A DNA stretch of 64,000 bases from an uncultured Lachnospira sp. GTDB lineage: Bacteria > Bacillota > Clostridia > Lachnospirales > Lachnospiraceae. The notes below the pieces were generated by a model. It saw nothing but the letters and a program-made list of their open reading frames with translations, was not told where the DNA came from and did not search any database. Position numbers and translations under genes: made by a program. Numbering within the stretch: the first letter of the stretch is position 1; each line of letters starts with the position of its first letter. This document shows positions 1 through 9,916 of the stretch, piece by piece. The stretch lies in NCBI GenBank assembly GCA_910587485.1, contig CAJUKN010000013.1, forward strand, positions 1 to 64,000, written 5' to 3'.

Positions 1-1587
1 GCAGATATCAAAGTACGTTTGCGTAATATCTTATATATTTATTCAGAAGACCCTATAACATTACAGTCAGAAATTAATGATGTACAGACGTATAAAGAAA
101 CAGTAAAAGAAAACTTAGGTAAATTTGAGGAACGATTAAACAACTTGGATTCTACTATTCGCAGTAATTATGAGAGTGTTGATGCTCACATGAATGAATA
201 TATAGAGTTTGGTGAAGGACTGATACAGCTTGTTAGAAGTGGTAGAATAGAACAGGCTATGGCAGAGCTTTCAACAACAGGTGTTGCAACGGCTTCAAAA
301 GTTGAAACGGAGTTGTTAAAGCTGATAGAGAATATGGAAAAAGCTTCTGCTGAGAATAATGAGAAAGTGGAATTTAACCTTACAGCAACGATGGTAGTTT
401 TAGGTGTTGTTGCCATATTAGCATTAATTATTACATTATCATATAGCTTAGTTCTTACTAAGGCAATTACAGGTCCTGTTAAGAAATTAGCTGTCGCAGC
501 AAAGAAAATGGCAGTAGGCGATGTTGATGTTGATTGTAAAAAGATTTATAATGATGACCTTGGAAGTCTGATGGATAACTTCAGTGATATGGCAAATGCA
601 ATTAAGGAACAAGCAAGAATAGCTGATGTTATCGCAAAGGGAGACTTTACTATTGAAGTTACACCACGAAGTGATAAGGACATTCTTGGCAAAGCTCTTC
701 AGCGATTGGTTGCAGATGAAAATATTACATTAAATAGTATCAAAGAAGCGGGAACACAGATAACAATAGGTTCAGAGCAGGTGGCAAATGCAAGTCAGGC
801 ATTGGCTCAAGGCTCAACAGAACAGGCAAGTGCATTAGAGCAGGTGACAGCTTCTATGGATGAAGTTACACAGCGTACAAAGGATAATGCTGTTAAAGCA
901 GGTGAAGCAGATGCATTAGTAAGCAATATCAAGGAGATGGCAACATCTGGAAATGACCAAATGAAGTCTATGATACAGGCAATGGATAGCATTAATGAAT
1001 CATCAGAAACCATTTCTAAGATTATTAAGACAATTGATGATATTGCATTCCAGACCAATATCTTAGCACTGAATGCGGCAGTTGAGGCAGCAAGAGCAGG
1101 TGTGCATGGAAAGGGATTTGCCGTTGTAGCAGAGGAAGTAAGAAATCTTGCAGCAAAGAGTGCATCGGCAGCAAGTGAAACAGCAGAGATGATAGAGGAT
1201 TCTATCCGAAAGATTGCAAATGGAACAAAGTTGGCAGAGGAAACAGGAAAATCGTTAGATGAAATCGTTGTTTCAATTGAGGAGATTGTAGGATTAATTA
1301 ATAATATAGCTATTTCATCAAATGACCAATCAACAGCAATATCACAGATAGACCAAGCAATAGCACAGGTATCAACAGTTGTACAAACAAATGCAGCGAC
1401 AAGTGAACAATGTGCAGCAGCAAGTGAAGAATTGTCAAATCAGGCTGTTACTCTTAAAACTTTAATTGAACAGTATAAGTTGGCCTCTGCATCAGCACAT
1501 AATACATATGCTGACAATTTTGATACAACATCATATAGCAATAATGAGCCTGTTATATCATTAGATGGTGATTTTGGCAAGTATTAA
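1..1587 (+). CDS. Methyl-accepting chemotaxis protein (5' end cut by window)
   Basis: The reading frame is open to base 1, so the true start and first membrane helix lie outside the window; the TTG at 19 is not the start. What remains is an extracellular helical region of about 120 residues (four-helix-bundle type), a membrane helix at roughly residues 123-147 counted from base 19, a HAMP linker, and a long cytoplasmic coiled coil. The signalling tip is recognisable from NILALNAAVEAARAG and FAVVAEEVRNLA. It should pass ligand information to CheA/CheW. There is no C-terminal NWETF-type tether pentapeptide. A repeat hairpin at 1629-1721 follows and probably terminates transcription. The FIST sensory gene lies just downstream, but a promoter-like site separates them. 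Confidence 0.95.
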   Translation, partial: ADIKVRLRNILYIYSEDPITLQSEINDVQTYKETVKENLGKFEERLNNLDSTIRSNYESVDAHMNEYIEFGEGLIQLVRSGRIEQAMAELSTTGVATASKVETELLKLIENMEKASAENNEKVEFNLTATMVVLGVVAILALIITLSYSLVLTKAITGPVKKLAVAAKKMAVGDVDVDCKKIYNDDLGSLMDNFSDMANAIKEQARIADVIAKGDFTIEVTPRSDKDILGKALQRLVADENITLNSIKEAGTQITIGSEQVANASQALAQGSTEQASALEQVTASMDEVTQRTKDNAVKAGEADALVSNIKEMATSGNDQMKSMIQAMDSINESSETISKIIKTIDDIAFQTNILALNAAVEAARAGVHGKGFAVVAEEVRNLAAKSASAASETAEMIEDSIRKIANGTKLAEETGKSLDEIVVSIEEIVGLINNIAISSNDQSTAISQIDQAIAQVSTVVQTNAATSEQCAAASEELSNQAVTLKTLIEQYKLASASAHNTYADNFDTTSYSNNEPVISLDGDFGKY

Positions 1588-1628
1588 GATGATTGTTATA
1601 TAAAAAGTATAAGAAGATTAATGTGTAA

Positions 1629-1721
1629 GGACTGTTACCAAATAAACAAGTTATGTAAGATATAATAAGCTGTTTGATGAATGTCTATATCTTATATAGA
1701 AAGTTTATTTTGTAGCAGTCT
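1629..1721. repeat. Imperfect palindromic intergenic repeat, family A copy 1 (likely terminator)
   Basis: The arms GGACTGTTAC...GTAGCAGTC and the inner AAATAAAC/GTTTATTT pair form a long imperfect hairpin followed by a short T run. The interior resembles the copy at 45074-45161 (both carry a taagat...atctta pattern). It is the only notable structure between the chemoreceptor and the next gene. Confidence 0.6.
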
Positions 1722-1813
1722 TTAGATATTACATTAAAATTTATAGCAATATTTGTATGGCTGTTAAAATATGAAGAATTTATATTTTTTGTATATCATT
1801 ATAGATAAATTTA

Positions 1814-1822
1814 TGATATAAT
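1814..1822 (+). promoter_or_regulatory. Extended -10 promoter for the 66-residue protein/FIST pair
   Basis: TGATATAAT is a perfect extended -10 (TG-n-TATAAT) placed about 80 bases before the first gene. No good -35 is visible, which fits an extended -10 promoter. Confidence 0.45.
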
Positions 1823-1900
1823 ATCCTATAGTATTTGACATTATATAACTGTAAGGGTATAATTGCTAATACACACAAAAAATGTAAAGGGGTGATAGGA

Positions 1901-2101
1901 TTGGCGGGACAAATTTATAACATGATTCAAAAAATCGTTGCAGAGAGGTCAAGAGGAAATCAAGTAATTGCGAACAGTGTAAGAACAAAAATTATTCTTA
2001 AAGGAATTGCAATTGATAAGTATACACCAACATCTCCTGATGATTTTGCTGTTATGCAAAAGCTTCGTGAAGTAGCACAAGAATATGGTTTAATCGTTTA
2101 G
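1901..2101 (+). CDS. Small conserved-type protein, 66 residues, unknown function
   Basis: The start is TTG at 1901, because AAAGGGGTG sits 7-8 bases upstream; an ATG further upstream in the same frame has no ribosome site. The product begins MAGQIYNM and is a mostly helical, soluble, basic protein with no membrane segment or recognised motif. It lies 34 bases before the FIST gene and both use TTG starts with strong ribosome sites, so they are probably co-transcribed. A role in the same sensory output is an inference from position only. No homologue is recognised with certainty. Confidence 0.7.
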   Translation: MAGQIYNMIQKIVAERSRGNQVIANSVRTKIILKGIAIDKYTPTSPDDFAVMQKLREVAQEYGLIV

Positions 2102-2135
2102 TTTATTAAAATAGTAAAGAAAAGGTGGGATAATA

Positions 2136-3239
2136 TTGGCAATTAGGACTATTTCCATTAAGGGAACAGACAGTAAAGATGTGGCTTTACAGGCAAAAGA
2201 AGCACTGAAAGATTTTGAGACAAAATTTTTATTATTTTTTGCTTCAAGTTATTATGAGGATTCTAATCCAGCAACAGAACTGAGTGTAGCATTTCCTGAT
2301 AGTAAGATTATAGGCTCTACGTCTCATAGTGAATATTGTAATTCTACATATACAAATCATTCTGTTAGCATTATGGCTATGGATAAAGATAGTATTGAAG
2401 ATGTATGTGTTAAGGTAGTGGAGAATATTCGTGAAGAAATCAATATAAATGAATCTGTAAAAGATATGGAAGCTTATTTTGGCGGCAGCGAGGAAATTTT
2501 TAATAACTTTGACAAATATGTTGGAATTATTCTTTTTGAGTCAGGCGCTAAGGCAGAAGAAGTTTTTATGGACCGTCTAGGAGATGCTACAAATATATTG
2601 TTTGTAGGAGGTTCGTCGTCAGCAGCAGAAAACAATATCTCCAGAGTATATGCAGACGATAAGGTATATGAGGGAGCGGCAGTTTTAGCTGTATTAAAGA
2701 CGGTAAAAGGGTATGATGTACTTAAGACACAAAGTGCATGTGTTCTGTCTGATAGAAAATTGTTGGTAACGAAATCCAATTTGCGTGATAGAATTTTATA
2801 TGAATTTGACAATAGACCTTGTGGAGAAGTATATGCAGAAGTACTTGGCGTTTCGGTAGATAAAATCAAAGATTATTTTGTGTCCAATCCTTTAGGAATT
2901 GTAATTGGTGATGAAATTTTTGTACGTACTTTTGACCAGATTAAAGAAGATGGAATTACTCTTCACTGTGGATTGCCAGAAGGCGCAGAAATTAATGTAT
3001 TAAAAATTGGTGATATTGTGGCTGATACAAAACAAGCATTGGATAATATCATTACATATCAACCAGCAGGTGTGATTAATTTCAATTGTTTATATCGTAC
3101 TTTTGAGATGTTAAATGAAGATTTGACACAACCTTATTGTGCATTGTTTGGAAGATATCCTAGTATTGGATTTTCTACAGGTGGTGAGGCCTTTTTGGGA
3201 CATATCAATGAGACTTCTACAGTGTTGGTTATTAAATAG
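2136..3239 (+). CDS. FIST-domain sensory protein
   Basis: The start is TTG at 2136, with AGGTGG seven bases upstream. The 367-residue product has the FIST N-terminal domain (roughly residues 25-215, with GSTSHSEY and FVGGSSSAAEN) and the FIST C-terminal domain (about 225-350, ending GFSTGGEAFLGH). FIST proteins are predicted sensors of small ligands, possibly amino acids, and often occur with signalling proteins. Here there is no fused kinase, cyclase or methyl-accepting domain, so the output must come from a partner. The adjacent chemoreceptor and 66-residue protein are candidates. The gene ends at a compact hairpin terminator. Confidence 0.85.
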   Translation: MAIRTISIKGTDSKDVALQAKEALKDFETKFLLFFASSYYEDSNPATELSVAFPDSKIIGSTSHSEYCNSTYTNHSVSIMAMDKDSIEDVCVKVVENIREEININESVKDMEAYFGGSEEIFNNFDKYVGIILFESGAKAEEVFMDRLGDATNILFVGGSSSAAENNISRVYADDKVYEGAAVLAVLKTVKGYDVLKTQSACVLSDRKLLVTKSNLRDRILYEFDNRPCGEVYAEVLGVSVDKIKDYFVSNPLGIVIGDEIFVRTFDQIKEDGITLHCGLPEGAEINVLKIGDIVADTKQALDNIITYQPAGVINFNCLYRTFEMLNEDLTQPYCALFGRYPSIGFSTGGEAFLGHINETSTVLVIK

Positions 3240-3256
3240 CAAAAAGTAAAAAATGG

Positions 3257-3290
3257 GGCTGTTGCATTTTTTGATGCGACAGCCTTATCC
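3257..3290 (+). terminator. Terminator after the FIST gene (family A, short form)
   Basis: GGCTGTTGCAT, a six-base T-rich loop and ATGCGACAGCC form an 11-bp stem with one G-T pair. It ends the FIST transcript. It overlaps the first codons of a possible upstream extension of the next gene, so that extension is unlikely to be translated. Confidence 0.65.
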
Positions 3291-3318
3291 AATGTGTCGT
3301 AACTTTTTTACTTTAGTT

Positions 3319-4758
3319 ATGAAGACTGTCAATGAACATAACATTTATAAAACACCAGAGGGGATAGATTACACCCATGAAATGTTTAGAAATAGTGCCG
3401 GAAATAGTAAAATTGCTGTTTTGTGGGACCAGACTTTTAAGTCAGATACAGTAAAAGATGTAAATATATTGTCAAATTCTGTGCCTTATGGTGAACTATT
3501 TTTTAAGGAAGATATTGACCGAATATTATCAGATATTGATAGCGGAGTGGAGCCACAAGAACAAGCTCCAGAAATTGAAAAAAATGGACATGGAACATAT
3601 GTGGCAAGCCTTGCAATAGGAGCAGCACCAGATGCCGAATTGGCAATTGTAAGATTAAAACCAGCCAAAAAATATCTAAGAGATTTTTTCTTAATTAATG
3701 ATTCAGCAGAAGCATTTGAAGAATCGGACATTATGATTGGTGTGAAATATTTACTGGAATATTCAAGAAGTGTTGATAAGCCTATGGTGATTTTTTTGGG
3801 ACTTGGAACAGGAAGCGGTCCACGTACAGGAGCGACGCCGCTTGGCAATGTATTAAATACCGTAGCGACAATGAGCAATATTGTTGTTGTCACAGCAATG
3901 GGAAACGAAGCAAACACAAGAGGGCATGTCAAAGGAGTTGCAGAATCTGAAACAAATCCTTATACAATTGAATTAAATGTAGGTAATTCCGAAAAAGGAT
4001 TTGTATTGGAAATATGGGCAAATACGCTTGATGTATTGTCAGTGTCCATTGTTTCACCATCTGGTGAATCCAATCCTCGAATCCCTGCAAAAGAAGGAGA
4101 GACGACCAAATTAAATTATATTTTGGAAAAATCTAAAGTAGAAATTAATTATCAAGTAGTAGAATCTATTTCAGGGTATGAATTGATATTTATAAAGTTT
4201 ATTAAGCCAGCAAGTGGGATATGGAAAATTAATGTATATAGTTTGACTAACATTCTTGGGAGTTTTAATGCGTGGCTTCCTATTAAAGCTTATTTATCAA
4301 GCGATACTTATATGTTACGTTCTATACCAGACACAACGCTTACAGAAATATCAGCAGACAGCAGAGTGATTAGTGTTGGTTCCTATAATCATGTGACAGG
4401 AGCTGTTGATATTGATTCTGGAAGAGGATATGCAGCACTAGGGTGGGTTAAACCAGAATTGGTCGCTCCGGGCATTAATGTATATGGCGCAAAATCAGGA
4501 GGAGGCTATACCTACAGAAGCGGTACAAGTGCAGCGGCGGCTATTGTTGCAGGTGCTTCAGCATTATTACTATGTTGGGGCGTATATTATGAAAATGAAA
4601 TATTGCTTGGAAATAATGAGGTTAAATATATATTAATAAGAGGAGCTGTCAGAAGAGATACATTAGCAACTGATACATTTGAAGAATATCCAAATCCTAT
4701 ATTGGGATATGGAAAAATGAATCTATTTAATTCATTTATACAATTAAGAGTAACATAA
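3319..4758 (+). CDS. Subtilase (S8) family protein lacking its N-terminus and catalytic Asp
   Basis: Clear S8 peptidase sequence: the His motif NGHGTYVAS (CAT at 3589), the VAPGINVY block and the Ser motif SGTSAAAA are intact. The region that should hold the catalytic Asp reads KTPEGIDYTH where the family has xIDTGIDYTH, so the Asp is absent. About 125 residues present in the intact relative at 59024 are missing in front of it. An ATG at 3253 overlaps the FIST terminator and the ATG at 3319 has no ribosome site, so the start given here is a guess. It is either a 5'-truncated pseudogene or a pseudoprotease; clostridial Csp germination subtilases include inactive members. The long intact frame argues that any damage is recent. 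Confidence 0.6.
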   Translation: MKTVNEHNIYKTPEGIDYTHEMFRNSAGNSKIAVLWDQTFKSDTVKDVNILSNSVPYGELFFKEDIDRILSDIDSGVEPQEQAPEIEKNGHGTYVASLAIGAAPDAELAIVRLKPAKKYLRDFFLINDSAEAFEESDIMIGVKYLLEYSRSVDKPMVIFLGLGTGSGPRTGATPLGNVLNTVATMSNIVVVTAMGNEANTRGHVKGVAESETNPYTIELNVGNSEKGFVLEIWANTLDVLSVSIVSPSGESNPRIPAKEGETTKLNYILEKSKVEINYQVVESISGYELIFIKFIKPASGIWKINVYSLTNILGSFNAWLPIKAYLSSDTYMLRSIPDTTLTEISADSRVISVGSYNHVTGAVDIDSGRGYAALGWVKPELVAPGINVYGAKSGGGYTYRSGTSAAAAIVAGASALLLCWGVYYENEILLGNNEVKYILIRGAVRRDTLATDTFEEYPNPILGYGKMNLFNSFIQLRVT

Positions 4759-4802
4759 TTAGATATAAGAATGATTTATTATAAAAGGAGTAACAAAAAT
4801 AT

Positions 4803-5618
4803 ATGGGTACTACAAAATATAAAGCACTTGCATTGGATTTAGATGGAACGCTGATGGATAGTAATAAGAAATTATCCGATGTTAATAAACAAGCAATATG
4901 GGCGGCTATTGATGCCAAGATAGCAGTTATTCTTGCTTCAGGAAGACCATTGTTTGGTGTACAGCCAGTAGCGCAATTGTTAGAATTAGAAAAAAGAGGC
5001 GGATTTATATTAGCTTACAATGGCGGTAATATATGGGATTGTAAGGCACATAGACTTGTTTATAAAAAAGAAATATCATCAAATTGTATAACCAATATAT
5101 GCGAAGTTGCAAAAGAATTTGATGTTGCTCCTTTGACCTATTATGAAGATAAAATTATATCAGAGAAAGCACATGATGAATATGTTATAAAAGAAGCGTT
5201 TTGCAATAATGCAGAAGTTATACAAATTGATGATATCCCAGCTTTTGTAGATTATCCAGTAGCAAAACTTTTAATTGTTGGTGAACATAAGAAATTGTTG
5301 CCTGCAAGAGATAAACTTCTTAATCTTAATGGAAATGAATTGGATATATTTTTTTCTGAAGATTATTTTCTGGAGATTGTACCAAAAAATATTAGAAAAG
5401 ATGCTTCTATTGATACACTTTTGCTGCATTTAGGTATAAGACAATCTGAGTTAATTGCATGTGGTGATGGATTAAATGATATATCAATGATACAGTATGC
5501 GGGACTTGGTATTGCCATGAAAAATGCCTATTCTGATGTTAAAGAAATTGCAGATTATATTGCACCTTCCAATGATGAAAATGGAGTTGCAGAAGTGATA
5601 AAAAAATTTATTTTATAA
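4803..5618 (+). CDS. Cof-type HAD-superfamily sugar-phosphate phosphatase
   Basis: The 271-residue product starts at ATG 4803 behind AAAGGAG (4784-4790). HAD motif I is ALDLDGTL with nucleophile Asp12 and acid Asp14; motif II includes ILASGRP; the C-terminal motif IV is ACGDGLNDISM. A large inserted cap domain (about residues 85-190) marks the Cof/YidA subgroup, which hydrolyses phosphosugars and flavin or pyridoxal phosphates in the cytoplasm. The exact substrate cannot be read from sequence. It lies 44 bases after the truncated subtilase and converges with the LCP gene at a shared terminator. Confidence 0.9.
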   Translation: MGTTKYKALALDLDGTLMDSNKKLSDVNKQAIWAAIDAKIAVILASGRPLFGVQPVAQLLELEKRGGFILAYNGGNIWDCKAHRLVYKKEISSNCITNICEVAKEFDVAPLTYYEDKIISEKAHDEYVIKEAFCNNAEVIQIDDIPAFVDYPVAKLLIVGEHKKLLPARDKLLNLNGNELDIFFSEDYFLEIVPKNIRKDASIDTLLLHLGIRQSELIACGDGLNDISMIQYAGLGIAMKNAYSDVKEIADYIAPSNDENGVAEVIKKFIL

Positions 5619-5648
5619 AAGATATACAAATTTATTTTAGAAAAAATA

Positions 5649-5693
5649 GGCAAGGGTTGTTGTACAAAGAGAGATTTTACAACAGTCCTTGCC
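5649..5693. terminator. Bidirectional terminator between HAD and LCP genes
   Basis: The stem is GGCAAGG..TGTTGT paired with ACAACA..CCTTGCC. A-rich and T-rich flanks on each side let it serve both convergent genes. Confidence 0.75.
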
Positions 5694-5746
5694 ATTTATA
5701 AATATTATAAATAATTGAAAATTCAATATTAAAAATTGTTTTAAGC

Positions 5747-7381
5747 TTAGTTTATTGCAGATGTGTTATTATCAGAATTTTCTAAATTTTCAATTTCTTC
5801 AATAACTTCATCTACATTAAATATTTCATCATTTTGTGTTTTTTGAATCAATTTAATTGCCATATTAACTGAATCATAGTCTGGACGACACGACCAGCCT
5901 GAGCCGCCATATACCTGCAATGGTTTTATATAATCTTCCTCTCTCGTTTCTGGCGTAAATGTTAATGAGTAAGATTGAACATTCCAAGGTGTTGAGTCTG
6001 AAAGTTGGTCTTTAATTAATTGTTGTATTGATTCTGTTGGCATATTGGTATACATCATATCAGAAACCGCATCTAAAATAGCAGAGTAATTTGTTAAAAT
6101 TGCGGGAGATGTCGCTTTTTCTATCATTGCTGCTATAGCTGCCTGTTGATTTTTACCTCTCTGTAAATCTCCTTGTGCTAGAAATGCTTTTCGCTCTCTT
6201 ACAAAAGCTAGTGTTTTGGCACCATCACATTCATTGGTACCCTTGACAAAATGATAACGTTCAGGAGCTGCATCAGTGCCATTAACAAAGTCTACATCTG
6301 AAAAAATAGTAATACCACCCAATGCATCAATAATATTAACACAACCATCAAAATTAACTTTGAAAAAGTAGTCAATATCAACACCAAAAAGGTTTGATAA
6401 AGCTTCCATTGAATATTTAGTACCAGCGTTACCAGCATGAGTAAGTTTGTCAAGTCCTGTAATGATTTTGCCAGAAGAATCTGGTCGGCTAATGGTAATA
6501 TAGTAATCTCTTGGTGTTGAGATTAACATAACTTGTCTTGTCTCTGGATTGATAACAGCTAATATATTTACATCGCTTCGACCAGTATCACTAATAGTAC
6601 CATAGTCATCATTACCAGAAATATACATTATAAAACAATCACCTTTTTGTTTTACTTCACCTTTTTCAACCGCTACCTTTGTTGTGATAGTAATGGTGTC
6701 TAATATACGAGTTTTGCCACTAAAGCTTTCATCTTCTTCTAAAAGTGTTTTATATATATTAGAATTGATGGCAATCAGTTGAATTTCATTATTTTCATAT
6801 AATGCATTCGTAATTTGTTCCCAACTATTGTATGTTTTTACATTTAATGAGATGTCATTTTCAGAGTTAATTTTTTCGATTGCTTTTACAGGAAGTTCTC
6901 CATCATATTGATTATTGTATCCATAAGTATAATTTAGTGTATCTGCAAGAGAAGAAGCTGTATCTTCTTTGAGAACAACAAGGTGTATGGAATCCGTCTT
7001 TGTAATGTTGGATGTGATTCCCTGTAAAGTCCAGTTGACTTTAGAACCTACAAGATACCCAAATACAAGTAACATGGAGATTAATATAGATAAAAATTTA
7101 CCTATACCACGAGATTTTGTAAATTGGGAAGTGAAATTGTATAATAACAATAGTATAATAACAATAATGAACATCGCCAAATATTTTAGTGGAAAAATAT
7201 TTAATTTTATAATTTCATAAGTGAAAAGTATTGAAATAATAAGTTCAACTATAACTAATAAAATTCCAATTAGTGAAGAGATACCACGTTTTTTGCGTTT
7301 CAGTTGCTTTTTATTTAATTTAGAACTGCTTTTGAAAATATATTTCATATCTCTATTGGTTCTAGTAAAAAAACCAGACAT
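5747..7381 (-). CDS. LytR-CpsA-Psr (LCP) family wall-polymer ligase with three membrane helices
   Basis: The 544-residue product has three N-terminal membrane helices (about residues 36-60, 66-88 and 95-115), an extracytoplasmic linker, then the LCP catalytic domain with SDVNILAVI, the Arg-containing STPRDYY motif, TGLDKLTHAG and TLAFVRERK. LCP enzymes move teichoic acid or capsule precursors from undecaprenyl phosphate to peptidoglycan. The tail is acidic and Asn-rich. Most LCP proteins have one helix, so the three-helix, roughly 250-residue front part is an accessory-domain variant. The start ATG follows GAGGAT. A sigma-A-type promoter lies at 7476-7504. Confidence 0.92.
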   Translation of the reverse strand: MSGFFTRTNRDMKYIFKSSSKLNKKQLKRKKRGISSLIGILLVIVELIISILFTYEIIKLNIFPLKYLAMFIIVIILLLLYNFTSQFTKSRGIGKFLSILISMLLVFGYLVGSKVNWTLQGITSNITKTDSIHLVVLKEDTASSLADTLNYTYGYNNQYDGELPVKAIEKINSENDISLNVKTYNSWEQITNALYENNEIQLIAINSNIYKTLLEEDESFSGKTRILDTITITTKVAVEKGEVKQKGDCFIMYISGNDDYGTISDTGRSDVNILAVINPETRQVMLISTPRDYYITISRPDSSGKIITGLDKLTHAGNAGTKYSMEALSNLFGVDIDYFFKVNFDGCVNIIDALGGITIFSDVDFVNGTDAAPERYHFVKGTNECDGAKTLAFVRERKAFLAQGDLQRGKNQQAAIAAMIEKATSPAILTNYSAILDAVSDMMYTNMPTESIQQLIKDQLSDSTPWNVQSYSLTFTPETREEDYIKPLQVYGGSGWSCRPDYDSVNMAIKLIQKTQNDEIFNVDEVIEEIENLENSDNNTSAIN

Positions 7382-7475
7382 ATCAAATCCTCATTTCTTT
7401 ATTGTAAATTTAAGTTTATTCTCATGGGCAACGAGTTAATTTGTAAATTATCCCAGCCAAAGTTTTGCTTTGGCT

Positions 7476-7504
7476 ATTATAACACGCTTATATAAATGGC
7501 ACAA
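7476..7504 (-). promoter_or_regulatory. Sigma-A promoter of the LCP gene
   Basis: On the minus strand TTGTGC and TATAAT are separated by exactly 17 bases. The transcript would begin at or in the 7455-7475 hairpin. Confidence 0.65.
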
Positions 7505-7813
7505 GCAAAACATTTATATTAAGTATATGCAGTATTGATGGAATTTACATCGTATTTTTAATTTGTTTTATTGCTTTTATTTTTTAGCCTGTATGCTGTT
7601 TGGTCTGCATCTTGTGACTGATTTTTAGGAGCAGCTAATGCTTTAAATTTTAGCGCAGCATAAAACTCATAGGTTGAAAATTGAAATTTTCAATCTTTTT
7701 GATTGGAAGAGTTTATCATTTAGAAGATTAGTTTATTTTTTTAAGCCATTTATTATATTTACGTAATTATTATGGTAATGGTTTAATAATTTTATAAGCA
7801 TAACTATTTCGTT

Positions 7814-7853
7814 AAGTGGATATTTGCAATATGCTTAATTACTTGCTTTATAA
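7814..7853. repeat. Degenerate copy of the 22486-22525 sequence
   Basis: GTGGATATTTGCAAT..GCT..TTACTTGCT here matches GCGGATATTCGCAAT..GCT..CTACTTGCT at 22486-22525, with roughly three quarters of positions the same. Here the hairpin arms of the other copy are broken. It looks like an eroded dispersed repeat. Confidence 0.45.
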
Positions 7854-8095
7854 CTTCATTGCTATTTTGTGGCATTTTTAAACAGGCAAGTTTATCAAGG
7901 CTAATGCCCATTTAGGACACAAAGACTTCCTTGATAATGCTAAAATTATATATGGAAAAATATAGAAATATTAGGCAAATTCTATGATAACTTAAAAATA
8001 TTAAGTAAATAAACAAGTATAAAAGAGTAATTGTATAAATTTTATTAAGATTATTAAAAAAATGCTTATTTATTTAAAGTAAAAAGATAAAATAC

Positions 8096-8124
8096 TTGTG
8101 TTTAGAAAGTTTACACTTTATAAT
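8096..8124 (+). promoter_or_regulatory. Sigma-A promoter of glutamate dehydrogenase
   Basis: TTGTGT and TATAAT are spaced by 17 bases. Transcription should start near 8131, leaving a leader of about 120 bases with two near-identical TTTATGTTGA-(G)-ATAAA stretches (about 8162 and 8201) and GCGAT/ATCGC arms. Confidence 0.7.
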
Positions 8125-8228
8125 ATTAAAAACAAGAGATGTCATGTTTTGCGATGCACCTTTATGTTGAGATAAATAGCATACTTCACGCGTCATCTTT
8201 ATGTTGATAAAATCGCTGCGGCGTATAA

Positions 8229-9584
<1,356 letters not shown>

Positions 9585-9638
9585 TAACTGATATTGTGTT
9601 AAAAGAAAAATATAATTAAATAAAAGTTTATTAGAAAT

Positions 9639-9733
9639 AGACTGCTACAAAATGAGTGTTTTATGTGAGGTATTGATTGAATGAATAATCAATTATACTT
9701 TGTTAAAATTCTTTATTTTGTGGCAGTCTTTTT
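9639..9733 (+). terminator. Family A palindrome acting as gdhA terminator
   Basis: AGACTGCTACAAAAT pairs with ATTTTGTGGCAGTCT across about 60 bases and a T5 run follows. The 332-bp gap 9585-9916 holds nothing else recognisable apart from AT-rich DNA before the next gene. Confidence 0.65.
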
Positions 9734-9916
9734 GTAGTGTGAGATAATTTTAACTTTTTGGTAATTATTTCAAAAAGAAAGAAGTCTTTAATTATAATTT
9801 TTAAACTTATTTAATAATTGTCTGGCGTTGTACAAATGGTAATTCTGTGTTAAAATAAAGCTCACTGTTAAATTGTATAATGATTAGCAAAATATAAAGA
9901 GTTAAATGGAGGATAT

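Noticed and set aside
3253..3318. Upstream ATG extension of the truncated subtilase
   Set aside because: It lies inside the FIST terminator hairpin, has no ribosome site, and the translated residues do not resemble subtilase sequence.
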